Below are positions 52,976 through 60,815 of a DNA stretch of 64,000 nt, in pieces (positions within the stretch are counted from its first letter, which is position 1; each line of letters opens with the position of its first letter). The stretch lies in assembly GCA_947585595.1 (NCBI GenBank), contig CANPXB010000004.1, positions 1 through 64,000 on the forward strand, read 5' to 3'. The notes below the pieces were generated by a model, which was not told the DNA's origin, ran no database searches, and was given only the letters and a program-made list of their open reading frames with translations. Made by a program: the position numbers and the translations under genes. The DNA comes from an uncultured Bacilli bacterium (GTDB lineage Bacteria; Bacillota_I; Bacilli_A; RF39; UBA660).

Positions 52976-53896
52976 CTAAATTGTAAATGAGTACATAGCA
53001 GCTTTTGATTCGCCGGCGATTAAGCGGGCATCAAATGAATGATCTGTTCGATTTCGACTGGCAGGATCGGCGACAATGACTCGACCATTTTCGTCTAAAC
53101 CTTTTAAGACAATATAGTGTCCACCAGAAGTAAAAGTACCTGGACCCATATGAGCAATTAGGACTTTACCTTCTTGAAGACTTTGAATAATATTTTGGGA
53201 TGTAGGACTTAATTGTTCACATTCAAGGCCATATTCTTTAGCCATAGCTGGGAATAATGCGGCATATGTACCATTTCCTTCGCAACGATATCCATGTTGA
53301 ACACTATATGCTGAAGTATCTACTGGAGTTATAGTTTCACCAGTTAAGTATGTTAAAACCATAGCCATAGATGTAGGACCACATCCAGATGTGGCAATAG
53401 TTCCACTACGACCATAAGCATAATTAGCATAATCACCTTGGAAGTAGTTAACAAAGTCATTTAAAGTTACCATATTTTTATATGCTTCAACTGTTGAAGT
53501 AGCACTAGGTAACTTTTGGGAAGTTACATCTGATAATAAATTATTTATTTCCGATTTTAAACTATTCATTTTATCTGAATAGGTACTTATTTGATTACGA
53601 TAATATGATTTATTTTCATCAGAGGCATTGGCATAGTTAGATTCAGCTGAAGCTTTAGATGCTTTAGCTGATTTATATTCTTCGTATTTATTTAAAGCAT
53701 TAGCAAAATTAGTTAATTGATTAGCAATAGTTTCTTTGTATTCAGAAACAAATTCTGAAGATAAGTTAGAAGCATTATCTTTAGATGGTCCTTGCCATAC
53801 AGAATCGTTATTTACAGAGTCCATTTGAGAAGTATAATTAGAAAAAATACTTTGTAGTGTTTGAGAATCACTACTTACTGTTCCGCTTGAAACCAT
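52976..53896 (-). CDS. WXG100-C39 cysteine protease fusion (candidate T7SS effector)
   Basis: 306 residues. The N-terminal helical hairpin has WQG (Trp34-Gln-Gly36) at the turn. A coiled coil (about 50-125) and then a C39-type papain-like peptidase (about 140-306) follow. Catalytic residues visible are Cys172 in TSGCGPTSMAMVL, His260 in SGGHYIVLKG and Asp277 in VADPAS, with Gln153 possibly in the oxyanion hole. There is no signal peptide, so export would use the WXG module via a type VII system. Starts with the ATG overlapping the previous stop (TAATG). Confidence 0.85.
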   Translation of the reverse strand: MVSSGTVSSDSQTLQSIFSNYTSQMDSVNNDSVWQGPSKDNASNLSSEFVSEYKETIANQLTNFANALNKYEEYKSAKASKASAESNYANASDENKSYYRNQISTYSDKMNSLKSEINNLLSDVTSQKLPSATSTVEAYKNMVTLNDFVNYFQGDYANYAYGRSGTIATSGCGPTSMAMVLTYLTGETITPVDTSAYSVQHGYRCEGNGTYAALFPAMAKEYGLECEQLSPTSQNIIQSLQEGKVLIAHMGPGTFTSGGHYIVLKGLDENGRVIVADPASRNRTDHSFDARLIAGESKAAMYSFTI

Positions 53897-54303
53897 TAAA
53901 CACTACCTACTTTCTCGCCTGTAGCTTTATCACTTTCTTGATAAGCTTCGCTATTACTATCTAGAACTTTAGCACTTGTATCAAGTGTAGAGTTTGTAGA
54001 TACAGTTAATTCTTGTAACCCATTCCAAGTACCATAACAATAATCAGCAAATGGGCCCATAAAAGTACTTTCATTAAAGATATCTTTAATAATACCATTA
54101 CATTCATTAATACTTTCATTAACGTTTTTAACAGCACCTTCTATATCTTCAACACCTTTGGATAAATCATTATAATCAGCATTATAACTTGAATCACTTG
54201 AACCAATACTTGTAGATGTCGGAGTTGTAGTTACAAGAGGTTTAGAGGTATCAGTAGATGGAGTGATTAAAAGACTATCTTTTATACTATTATCTGTTGC
54301 CAT
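53896..54303 (-). CDS. WXG-like secreted protein with Ser/Thr-rich N-terminus
   Basis: 135 residues. An N-terminal ~45-residue low-complexity stretch (Ser, Thr, Pro, Asp) is followed by a helical hairpin with FMGP (Phe81-Met-Gly83) aligned to the WQGP of the downstream protease fusion. The hairpin continues as YGTWNGLQEL. Likely a partner of that fusion. Between a canonical WXG100 gene (15 bp upstream) and the protease gene (TAATG overlap). Confidence 0.72.
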   Translation of the reverse strand: MATDNSIKDSLLITPSTDTSKPLVTTTPTSTSIGSSDSSYNADYNDLSKGVEDIEGAVKNVNESINECNGIIKDIFNESTFMGPFADYCYGTWNGLQELTVSTNSTLDTSAKVLDSNSEAYQESDKATGEKVGSV

Positions 54304-54318
54304 ATACTCACATCCTAT

Positions 54319-54606
54319 CTAAAACTTTAAAGCCGCCAAAGAGTTCTCAACTTCTTCTATTTTACTAACACTATCTTTAATATAACTAGACATTTGAGTC
54401 ATTGTTTCAACTTGTTTTTGTAAGTTAGAAGTTATGGCATTACTACTACTTTGATAACTAGTAGAAGCACGGCCGGTCCAACTAACTAAATCAGAATCTA
54501 ATTTATTTTTTTGGGTTGTTAAATTATTATTTAATTCAGTTAATACACGATCTAAAGAGTCACAAGATGATCTTATAGTATCAAAATCACATACGTATTT
54601 GGCCAT
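54319..54606 (-). CDS. WXG100 family protein, first gene of the cassette
   Basis: 95 residues. Helix 1 (DFDTIRSSCDSLDRVLTELN), turn SWTGRAS (Trp43-Thr-Gly45) and helix 2 (LQKQVETMTQMSSYIKDSVS) fit the EsxA/EsxB model exactly. First in the operon, with a promoter 25-50 bp upstream and an RBS of weak AAAGATAGTGA type. The secretion ATPase (EssC/EccC) and membrane parts are not in the window. Confidence 0.85.
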   Translation of the reverse strand: MAKYVCDFDTIRSSCDSLDRVLTELNNNLTTQKNKLDSDLVSWTGRASTSYQSSSNAITSNLQKQVETMTQMSSYIKDSVSKIEEVENSLAALKF

Positions 54607-54630
54607 ATAATCACTATCTTTCTAGTTTAT

Positions 54631-54659
54631 ATTTTAGCATGGGATATATATATTTTCAA
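54631..54659 (-). promoter_or_regulatory. Promoter of the WXG cassette
   Basis: Minus strand TTGAAA (54654-54659), 17-bp spacer ending TGC, TAAAAT (54631-54636). Confidence 0.7.
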
Positions 54660-54721
54660 TTAAGTTTACATATTATAAATGGAGAAGCACGCTATTTTAC
54701 ATAAGATAATATAGCGGGATA

Positions 54722-54730
54722 TGATATAAT
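54722..54730 (+). promoter_or_regulatory. Extended -10 promoter of murD-murC
   Basis: TGATATAAT (54722-54730) 17 nt before the murD ATG at 54748; no clear -35. A small inverted repeat CGCTAT / ATAGCG lies just upstream. Confidence 0.5.
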
Positions 54731-54747
54731 GTGATAAAGGTGATTTT

Positions 54748-56079
54748 ATGTTAAAAAACAAGAAGGTTTTTATTCTTGGAATGGCCAGAAGCGGTTTTGA
54801 AGCTGCGAAACTTATTGCTAAAGATAATAAAGTATTAATTACAGATATAAAAGAACAAGATCAAGAACAATTGAAGGTTCTTAAAGATTTAGGAGTAGAG
54901 TTTATTTTAAGTGATAACCCGACTGATTTATTAGATAGTAGTTATGATTTAGTTATTAAAAATCCGGGAATTAAATATACTCATCCAACAGTTTTAAAAG
55001 CTAAAGAACTTGGTATTGAAGTTATTAATGAAGTTGAATTAGCTTATGACTATTTAGATAAAAGTGTAAAAATAATTGGGGTTACTGGATCTAATGGTAA
55101 AACAACAACTGTTACGTTAATATATAATATTTTAAAGATGGATGGAAAATCAGTTTGGTTAGGAGGAAATATTGGTACTCCGTTATGTAATTTTGTTAAA
55201 GATATAAAAAAGAATGATATTTTAGTAATGGAAATATCTGATCATCAATTATGTGATATGAAGAGATTTAAAACTAATGTTAGTGTTCTAACGAATATAT
55301 ATGAAGTTCATACTGATTTTCATGATTCACATGAAAGATATGTTAAAACTAAGTTAAAGATATTTAATAATCATACGAAAGATGATATAGCGATAATTAA
55401 TTATGATAATAAAGAAGCTGTTAATAATACGAATGATATTAACAGTACAAAATATTATTTTTCCAAAGAAAGTCAACAGTGTGTTTATTTAAAAGATAAA
55501 GCAATATACTATAAGGATGAAATGATTATTAAGACAGATGATATTTTATTAAGAGGGATACATAATTTAGAAAATATTATGGCAGCAATTGGCGTTGTTA
55601 AATTATTTGATGTAAGTAATGATAGTATTGTTAAAGTATTAAGATCCTTTGGCGGAGTTGAACATCGAATTGAATATGTTAGAACTGTTAAAGGTGTTAG
55701 ATATTATAATGATGCGAAAGCTACTAATTGTGAATCAACTGTTACAGCTTTAAATTCTTTTGATGAACCAATACTACTTATTTTAGGTGGTTTAGATAGA
55801 GGACATAGTTTTGAAGAGTTAACAGAGGCAATGAAGAATGTTAAAGAAGTAGCTTGTTATGGTGAAACAAAGATGAGAATTAAAGAGTATTGTGATAAAA
55901 TAAATAAACCTTGTGAAGTTTTTGATAATTTAAAGGAAGCTACTAATTATTTAATTGGTAAAGCTACCAAAGGAGATATAGTTTTATTAAGTCCAGCTTG
56001 TGCATCGTGGGATCAATATGAAAAGTTTGAAGATCGTGGCAATGAATTTAAAGAAATAGTTAATTCGCTTAAGGAGTGA
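54748..56079 (+). CDS. murD: UDP-N-acetylmuramoylalanine-D-glutamate ligase
   Basis: 443 residues. Adds D-Glu to UDP-MurNAc-L-Ala. The N-terminal Rossmann domain (LGMARSGFEAA) leads to an ATP site GVTGSNGKTTT (about 110-120), MEISDHQL and the C-terminal domain with NDAKATNCEST and LGGLDRGHSF. Ends in TGA, showing standard code use. Plus strand, first of murD-murC. Confidence 0.96.
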   Translation: MLKNKKVFILGMARSGFEAAKLIAKDNKVLITDIKEQDQEQLKVLKDLGVEFILSDNPTDLLDSSYDLVIKNPGIKYTHPTVLKAKELGIEVINEVELAYDYLDKSVKIIGVTGSNGKTTTVTLIYNILKMDGKSVWLGGNIGTPLCNFVKDIKKNDILVMEISDHQLCDMKRFKTNVSVLTNIYEVHTDFHDSHERYVKTKLKIFNNHTKDDIAIINYDNKEAVNNTNDINSTKYYFSKESQQCVYLKDKAIYYKDEMIIKTDDILLRGIHNLENIMAAIGVVKLFDVSNDSIVKVLRSFGGVEHRIEYVRTVKGVRYYNDAKATNCESTVTALNSFDEPILLILGGLDRGHSFEELTEAMKNVKEVACYGETKMRIKEYCDKINKPCEVFDNLKEATNYLIGKATKGDIVLLSPACASWDQYEKFEDRGNEFKEIVNSLKE

Positions 56080-56085
56080 TTATTG

Positions 56086-57459
56086 ATGAATATTAAAGAT
56101 TATAAGAATATTTATATGGTTGGAATTGGCGGTATCAGTATGAGTGGTATTGCAGAGATCCTTAAAAAATGGAATTATAATGTTTGGGGTTCAGATGGAA
56201 TGAAATCTGGTCAGACAGAATGGTTGGAAAAGAATGGAATTAAAGTTAATATTGGTCAAGTAAAAGAAAATATTACTGATGATATTGATTTAGTAGTATA
56301 TACTGCTGCTATTAAAGAAGATAATCCTGAACTTGTTAGAGCTAGAGAACTTGGTATTCCAACAGTTGAAAGAGGAGATTTCTTAGGCGAAATAACTAAG
56401 TTATTTAAAGATACAATAGGTATTGCTGGTACACATGGTAAAACGAGTACAACAAGTATGGTTTCTTATTCATTTTTGGAAGCTAATTATGATCCTTCGA
56501 TTCAAGTAGGAGCTAATTTAAAAGTCTTAGATGGTAATTATCGTGTTGGTAATAGTGATTATTTTATAATAGAAGCTTGTGAGTACTGTGAGAGTTATTT
56601 AAGTTTTAAACAAAGAAGTGCTATCGTTTTAAATATTGATGATGATCACTTAGATTATTTTAAGAATATTGATAATATTAAAAAGAGTTTTGAAAAGTAT
56701 GTTTCATTATTACCTAGTGATGGATATTTAGTATTAAATCGTGATGATGAAAGATGTTATGATTTAAGAAATAGTACGAAAGCCCAAGTCATTACGGTAG
56801 GCAAAGACAATAAAGCTGATTGGTATTATGATAATGTTACCTTTGATGATGATGGATATCCTACTTATGATGCTTATTATAAGGGAGAATTAAAAGGTAA
56901 GATTACTTTAAAAGTAACTGGCTTACATAATGTCTTTAATAGTTTATGTTGTATTGCTTTATGTAATGCTTATGGTATTGATATAGATGTTGTAGCTAAG
57001 GCATTACTTAAATATGATGGAGCATCAAGAAGATTAGAATATAAAGGAATGCTTAATGGTGCGAAAGTATATGATGATTATGGACATCATCCTACAGAGA
57101 TAAATGCTACTATAATGGGTATTAAGAATAAAAAATATAATGAGTCTTGGGTTGTATTTGAAGCTCATACTTATAGTAGATTAGTAGCTCATTTAAAAGA
57201 GTTTGCTCAAAGTTTAGTTCATTTTGATCATATTATAATTATTGATATTTATGCAGCTAGAGAGGTTAATACTTATAATATTAGTGAAGAGGATTTAATA
57301 AAAGAAATAAATAAATTAGGTAAGGAAGCTATTCATATAAGTGATCATGATGAAGTCATTAAATATTTAAAAGATAATGTTAAAGAGGGAGATTTAATTT
57401 TAACATTAGGAGCTGGTAATGTAACTAAGATTGCTAACAAAATAAAAGAGATGAATTAA
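56086..57459 (+). CDS. murC: UDP-N-acetylmuramate-L-alanine ligase
   Basis: 457 residues starting at the ATG at 56086 (RBS AAGGAGTGAT, 5 nt into the intergenic space). First step of stem peptide synthesis. MVGIGGISMSGIAEIL, GTHGKTSTTSM (about 110-120), ACEYCESYLSF and YDDYGHHPTEI with GAGNVTKIA are typical. Coupled to murD. Confidence 0.96.
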   Translation: MNIKDYKNIYMVGIGGISMSGIAEILKKWNYNVWGSDGMKSGQTEWLEKNGIKVNIGQVKENITDDIDLVVYTAAIKEDNPELVRARELGIPTVERGDFLGEITKLFKDTIGIAGTHGKTSTTSMVSYSFLEANYDPSIQVGANLKVLDGNYRVGNSDYFIIEACEYCESYLSFKQRSAIVLNIDDDHLDYFKNIDNIKKSFEKYVSLLPSDGYLVLNRDDERCYDLRNSTKAQVITVGKDNKADWYYDNVTFDDDGYPTYDAYYKGELKGKITLKVTGLHNVFNSLCCIALCNAYGIDIDVVAKALLKYDGASRRLEYKGMLNGAKVYDDYGHHPTEINATIMGIKNKKYNESWVVFEAHTYSRLVAHLKEFAQSLVHFDHIIIIDIYAAREVNTYNISEEDLIKEINKLGKEAIHISDHDEVIKYLKDNVKEGDLILTLGAGNVTKIANKIKEMN

Positions 57460-57476
57460 ATTAATCATCTCTTTTT
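57444..57476. terminator. Bidirectional terminator between murC and rpsR
   Basis: Stem AAAGAGATGA / TCATCTCTTT with a 10-nt loop containing the murC stop; plus strand then TTTTT-like run, minus strand TTTATTTTG. Confidence 0.85.
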
Positions 57477-57482
57477 AAATTA

Positions 57483-57698
57483 TTATTTTACGAATGGAAT
57501 TAATGCCATATATCTTGCCCATTTAATTTGTTGAGCTATATGTCTTTGATGTTTAGCACATGCTCCAGTCATACGACGAGGCATTATTTTGCCTTTTTCA
57601 TTTATATATTTAGAAATAATCATTACGTCTTTATAGTCAACGCTTTTTCCAGCACACATTTGGCAAATTCTTTTCTTTTTACGATAAAATTCAGCCAT
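57483..57698 (-). CDS. rpsR: 30S ribosomal protein S18
   Basis: 71 residues; partner of S6. MAEFYRKKKRICQMCAGKSVDYKD, then RITGxCAKHQR in the form RMTGACAKHQRHIAQQIKWAR. CxxC present at the N-terminus. 15 bp after ssb. The order rpsF-ssb-rpsR is conserved. Confidence 0.97.
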   Translation of the reverse strand: MAEFYRKKKRICQMCAGKSVDYKDVMIISKYINEKGKIMPRRMTGACAKHQRHIAQQIKWARYMALIPFVK

Positions 57699-57713
57699 TT
57701 TTAATCCTCCTTT

Positions 57714-58160
57714 TTAGAATGGTAGGTCATCATCGCTTAAGGCTACTTCGCTACCGAAATCTTTAAATGGATCTTCACTTATATCTGTTGTAGCCATATC
57801 CATTTCAGGACCTACATAGTTATTAGAATCATTAACTTCAGCACCTCTTCCACCTAGGAATGTTACATTATCAGCAATGATTTCTGTTACATATCTTTTA
57901 CTTCCGTCTTGAGCGTCATAACTTCTAGTTTGGATTCTTCCTTCAACAGCTACTTGTGTACCTTTCTTACAATATTTAGCAACATTTTCTGCTTGTTTAC
58001 GCCAAGTTACACAATTAATAAAATCTGTATCTCTTTCACCATTTTGATTAGTAAAGTTACGTGATACAGCTACTGTAAATGAAGTTGAGTTAACTCCACT
58101 AGTAGTAGTACGCATTTCTGGATCTCTAGTTAATCTTCCGATAATAATCGCTTTATTCAT
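57714..58160 (-). CDS. ssb: Single-stranded DNA-binding protein
   Basis: 148 residues. OB fold (1-105) beginning MNKAIIIGRLTRDPEMR, a short acidic linker, and the C-terminal acidic tip DDDLPF that recruits repair and replication partners. Confidence 0.97.
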   Translation of the reverse strand: MNKAIIIGRLTRDPEMRTTTSGVNSTSFTVAVSRNFTNQNGERDTDFINCVTWRKQAENVAKYCKKGTQVAVEGRIQTRSYDAQDGSKRYVTEIIADNVTFLGGRGAEVNDSNNYVGPEMDMATTDISEDPFKDFGSEVALSDDDLPF

Positions 58161-58168
58161 AACTCATC

Positions 58169-58459
58169 TTACTCCTCATCTAATTTAACAATTAAATGTC
58201 TTAGGACGTTTTCATCAAGTCCAGCTTTACGGCTTAATTCAGCTTCAGCTTCTTTAGTTGCATCTATTTCCATTACGAAATAGTATCCGTTAATTTCGTT
58301 CTTAATAGGATATGCTAATTTCTTTTCACCAAGTTCTTTGAACTCAGTAACATTTCCTCCACAAGAACTAACTACTTTTTTCATGTTTTCAGCTGTAGCT
58401 TTAACTTGTTCGTTTTCCATTGTTGCTTTAACAATGAACATCATTTCATATTTGTTCAT
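58169..58459 (-). CDS. rpsF: 30S ribosomal protein S6
   Basis: 96 residues from the ATG at 58459 (MNKYEMMFIVKATMEN), with AAGGAGG 8 nt upstream; the frame extends further but that part is the leader RNA. KLAYPIKNEINGYYFVMEI and the C-terminal RHLIVKLDE are typical. Binds S18. Confidence 0.97.
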   Translation of the reverse strand: MNKYEMMFIVKATMENEQVKATAENMKKVVSSCGGNVTEFKELGEKKLAYPIKNEINGYYFVMEIDATKEAEAELSRKAGLDENVLRHLIVKLDEE

Positions 58460-58465
58460 ATTGCA

Positions 58466-58511
58466 CCTCCTTATGGTCTTTTCGGCTTTATATCCAGTAT
58501 AAAGCAAGGAG
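58466..58511 (-). ncRNA. S6:S18 ribosomal-protein leader (autoregulatory)
   Basis: Minus strand: CTCCTT (58506-58511) pairs with AAGGAG (58466-58471), which is the rpsF ribosome-binding site. Between them is the hairpin GCTTTATA-CTGGA-TATAAAGC followed by CCGAAAAGACC. The CCG beside the hairpin is the known S6:S18 recognition feature. Binding of the S6:S18 pair would lock the RBS. Confidence 0.85.
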
Positions 58512-58532
58512 TAAATTTCTTACTCGTTTCAT

Positions 58533-58561
58533 ATTATAACATGGCAATTTAGCTATGTAAA
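58533..58561 (-). promoter_or_regulatory. Promoter of rpsF-ssb-rpsR
   Basis: Minus strand TTTACA (58556-58561), 17-bp spacer, TATAAT (58533-58538). The -35 lies inside the last codons of the upstream ywaF-like gene. Confidence 0.8.
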
Positions 58562-59361
58562 GTTTTATTTCTTTTAGTCTTTTTCTTGGTTGTTTTGGTT
58601 TTTTCTTTTAAATTAGTTTCTGCTATTAAATCTAGTTCTTTATTTCTTTTACGTATTAACTGGTATAGAAGTATAGCTATTATAAGACCGGTTACTTCGA
58701 TAGTTAAGAATGGTGGTAAATTTTCAATAAATGGATATAACGTACGAATATTAGCAGGGATTTCACTAGAATAGATATAGTTCATTCTAAATAAGTAGTT
58801 AAATGGCATCATTATTAAGACCAGACAATTAGTAAAGATAAAGGCTTTGATTATATCTTTAATGGTAATACGATAATTTAAGGCAAAGTAAGAAAAGAAA
58901 CTAGCACAGATAAAGATATGATGAGAAATAAAGTATTTCCAAAAATTAAAATCATCAATAGTTGATGGCATATCAGGCCATAAAATAGCTGGGATTGGTC
59001 CAATAAAAGATAAGAATAGAGTATACTTTAAAATCCATTCTTTATTAAATAATATTCCATACATAAACATGTAACCTGAAATAAAACATAGTTGGAATGG
59101 TAAATGAATCTTATAATCAAAGTAACCAAATAAATGAGGAGCTATATTATAGATAATCATATTTATTAACATTAATATAGCGGCACTTTTAAGAATTATT
59201 TTTTTGGTTTTATCATTCTTTGCAGATATTTTATTACGATTTAGATAGATGATAATTAAAACAATAATTACTAAACTAATACATAGACAATGAATAAAAC
59301 CAAATTCTTTAAATGGTATAAAGGGGTTGTCGTTACGAAAAAATTCTCTTATATACTTCAT
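58549..59361 (-). CDS. YwaF/TMEM164-family integral membrane protein
   Basis: 270 residues, about seven transmembrane helices. The family marker HLPFQLCFISGYMFMYG (about 85-101) and the FISHHIFICASFFSYFAL (about 145-162) region match TIGR02206/YwaF. The C-terminal tail is very basic (KTKTTKKKTKRNK). In animals TMEM164 is an acyltransferase; the bacterial role is unknown. 5 bp after ychF in the same direction. Confidence 0.85.
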   Translation of the reverse strand: MKYIREFFRNDNPFIPFKEFGFIHCLCISLVIIVLIIIYLNRNKISAKNDKTKKIILKSAAILMLINMIIYNIAPHLFGYFDYKIHLPFQLCFISGYMFMYGILFNKEWILKYTLFLSFIGPIPAILWPDMPSTIDDFNFWKYFISHHIFICASFFSYFALNYRITIKDIIKAFIFTNCLVLIMMPFNYLFRMNYIYSSEIPANIRTLYPFIENLPPFLTIEVTGLIIAILLYQLIRKRNKELDLIAETNLKEKTKTTKKKTKRNKTLHS

Positions 59362-59366
59362 AATAT

Positions 59367-60476
59367 CTATTTACTAACGTTAAATCTAAAGTAGCAGATA
59401 TCACCATCTTGCATTATGTAGTCTTTACCTTCTAATCTTAGTTTACCAGCTTCTTGAACAGCTTTTTCTGATCCTAGTCGTTCTAAATCATCATATGACA
59501 TAACTTCTGCTTTAATGAAACCTTTTTGAAAATCAGTATGAATAATACCAGCACATTCAGGAGCTTTCATACCAGCTTTAAAAGTCCAAGCACGACATTC
59601 ATCAACACCAGAAGTAAAGAAAGTTTTTAAACCTAGTAATTCATATGTAGCTTTAATTAATAAGTCTAATCCTGAAGAATTAAGTCCTAAGTCTTCCATA
59701 AATGCTACTCTTTCTTCATCAGTATAATCAGTTAGTTCACTTTCTAATTTAGCACACATGATAATAACTTTAGATCCTTCTTTATCAGCATAATCTGTTA
59801 CTTGTTTGGTATATTCATTACCACCAGCGATAGCGTCTTCTTCATTAACATTGGCAGCATAGATAATCTTTTTTAAAGTAATAAAATTAAAACCTGATAT
59901 ACAATTTAGTTCATCGTCTGTATATTCAATATTTCTTAAAGCATTACCACTTTCTAACGCTTCTTTAGATTTTCTTAAAGCATTTAATTCTAATAATGAT
60001 TGTTTGTCTTTAGTTGTTTCAGCTTTCTTTTCAATTTTACTAATTCTATTTTCAACTATTTCTAAGTCGGCTAAAATCAACTCAGTGTTGATTATCTCAA
60101 TATCTCTAATAGGATCAATAGTCCCCTCAACATGAGTTATTTCACCATCTTCAAAGCATCTAACAACTTCAACTATGGCGTCTACTTCTCTTATATGAGA
60201 TAAGAACTTATTACCTAATCCTTCACCAGTTGATGCACCTTTAACTAAACCAGCTATATCGGTAAATTCAAAGGTTGTTGGAACTAGTTTTTTTGGTTGA
60301 TACATTTCATTTAATTTATCTAATCTTTTATCAGGAACTGTAACAACTCCAACATTTGGTTCAATAGTTGCAAACGGATAGTTTGCTGCTAATGCATCTT
60401 GTTTTTTTGTTATTGCATTAAATAGTGTTGATTTACCTACATTTGGTAGACCAACTATACCAGCTTTTAATGCCAT
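59367..60476 (-). CDS. ychF: Ribosome-binding ATPase YchF
   Basis: 369 residues from the ATG at 60476 (MALKAGIVGLPNVGKSTLFN), RBS TGAGGTG. Obg-family with G1 GLPNVGKST, DIAGLV (G3) and a C-terminal TGS domain (about 280-365, FFTSGVDECRAWTF). Prefers ATP through the NxxE motif. Standard length. Mini-element copy C lies 29 bp upstream of its start, leaving little space for a native promoter. Confidence 0.96.
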   Translation of the reverse strand: MALKAGIVGLPNVGKSTLFNAITKKQDALAANYPFATIEPNVGVVTVPDKRLDKLNEMYQPKKLVPTTFEFTDIAGLVKGASTGEGLGNKFLSHIREVDAIVEVVRCFEDGEITHVEGTIDPIRDIEIINTELILADLEIVENRISKIEKKAETTKDKQSLLELNALRKSKEALESGNALRNIEYTDDELNCISGFNFITLKKIIYAANVNEEDAIAGGNEYTKQVTDYADKEGSKVIIMCAKLESELTDYTDEERVAFMEDLGLNSSGLDLLIKATYELLGLKTFFTSGVDECRAWTFKAGMKAPECAGIIHTDFQKGFIKAEVMSYDDLERLGSEKAVQEAGKLRLEGKDYIMQDGDICYFRFNVSK

Positions 60477-60505
60477 AATTAACACCTCAATTCACTAGTT
60501 ATTAT

Positions 60506-60779
60506 AGAACAAAAGTAAAATGAATAATTAAAATTATTTATTTTACATTAAGAAACCTCACGATTTCTTTTTCTTGCTTCACTGGAGTCTCCTCCTCCAC
60601 AAGCCTAACTTCCGATGGCCGCCACCGTACATGATTCTTTTTTAATTTTGTTTAATAAAAAATATTAATTTTTCTATCTAACATATAATTACAAACAAAA
60701 AATTTATTCCATATATCAATTATACAACAGCGAACCAGTGTTCTTCAATATACTTTTGGTATTTTTAAAGAACTTTCCT
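60506..60779 (-). mobile_element. IS200/IS605-derived mini-element, copy C
   Basis: 274 bp in the 337-bp gap between ychF and the AbgT gene. Minus strand: the left end follows TTAT (60780-60783). Promoter TTGAAG (60743-60748)-18-TATAAT (60719-60724) overlaps GAACACTGGTTC (60732-60743). Right-end hairpin at 60515-60546 and terminal CTTTTGTTCT. Nearly identical to copy B, but the reading frame is cut early (MLDRKINIFY then TAA). It lies just upstream of ychF, so its promoter could drive ychF. Confidence 0.8.
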
Positions 60780-60786
60780 ATAATAT

Positions 60787-60815
60787 AAAAAAACAATTGA
60801 TAGTTCAATTGTTTT
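60787..60815 (-). terminator. Intrinsic terminator of the AbgT gene
   Basis: Minus-strand stem AAAACAATTGA / TCAATTGTTTT, 4-nt loop, then TTTATATTAT. It begins at the gene's TAA; copy C follows the TTAT. Confidence 0.85.

Noticed and set aside
50661-54606. Complete type VII secretion locus
   Set aside because: No FtsK/EssC ATPase or membrane component was found in the window; only substrate-like genes are present.
54665-54747. Strong terminator between the WXG promoter and murD
   Set aside because: The CGCTAT/ATAGCG inverted repeat has a long loop and no T-run; it is more likely incidental or regulatory.
38190-60779. CRISPR array
   Set aside because: The three similar sequences are kilobases apart, ~270 bp long and carry transposon ends; no direct repeat-spacer pattern occurs anywhere in the window.
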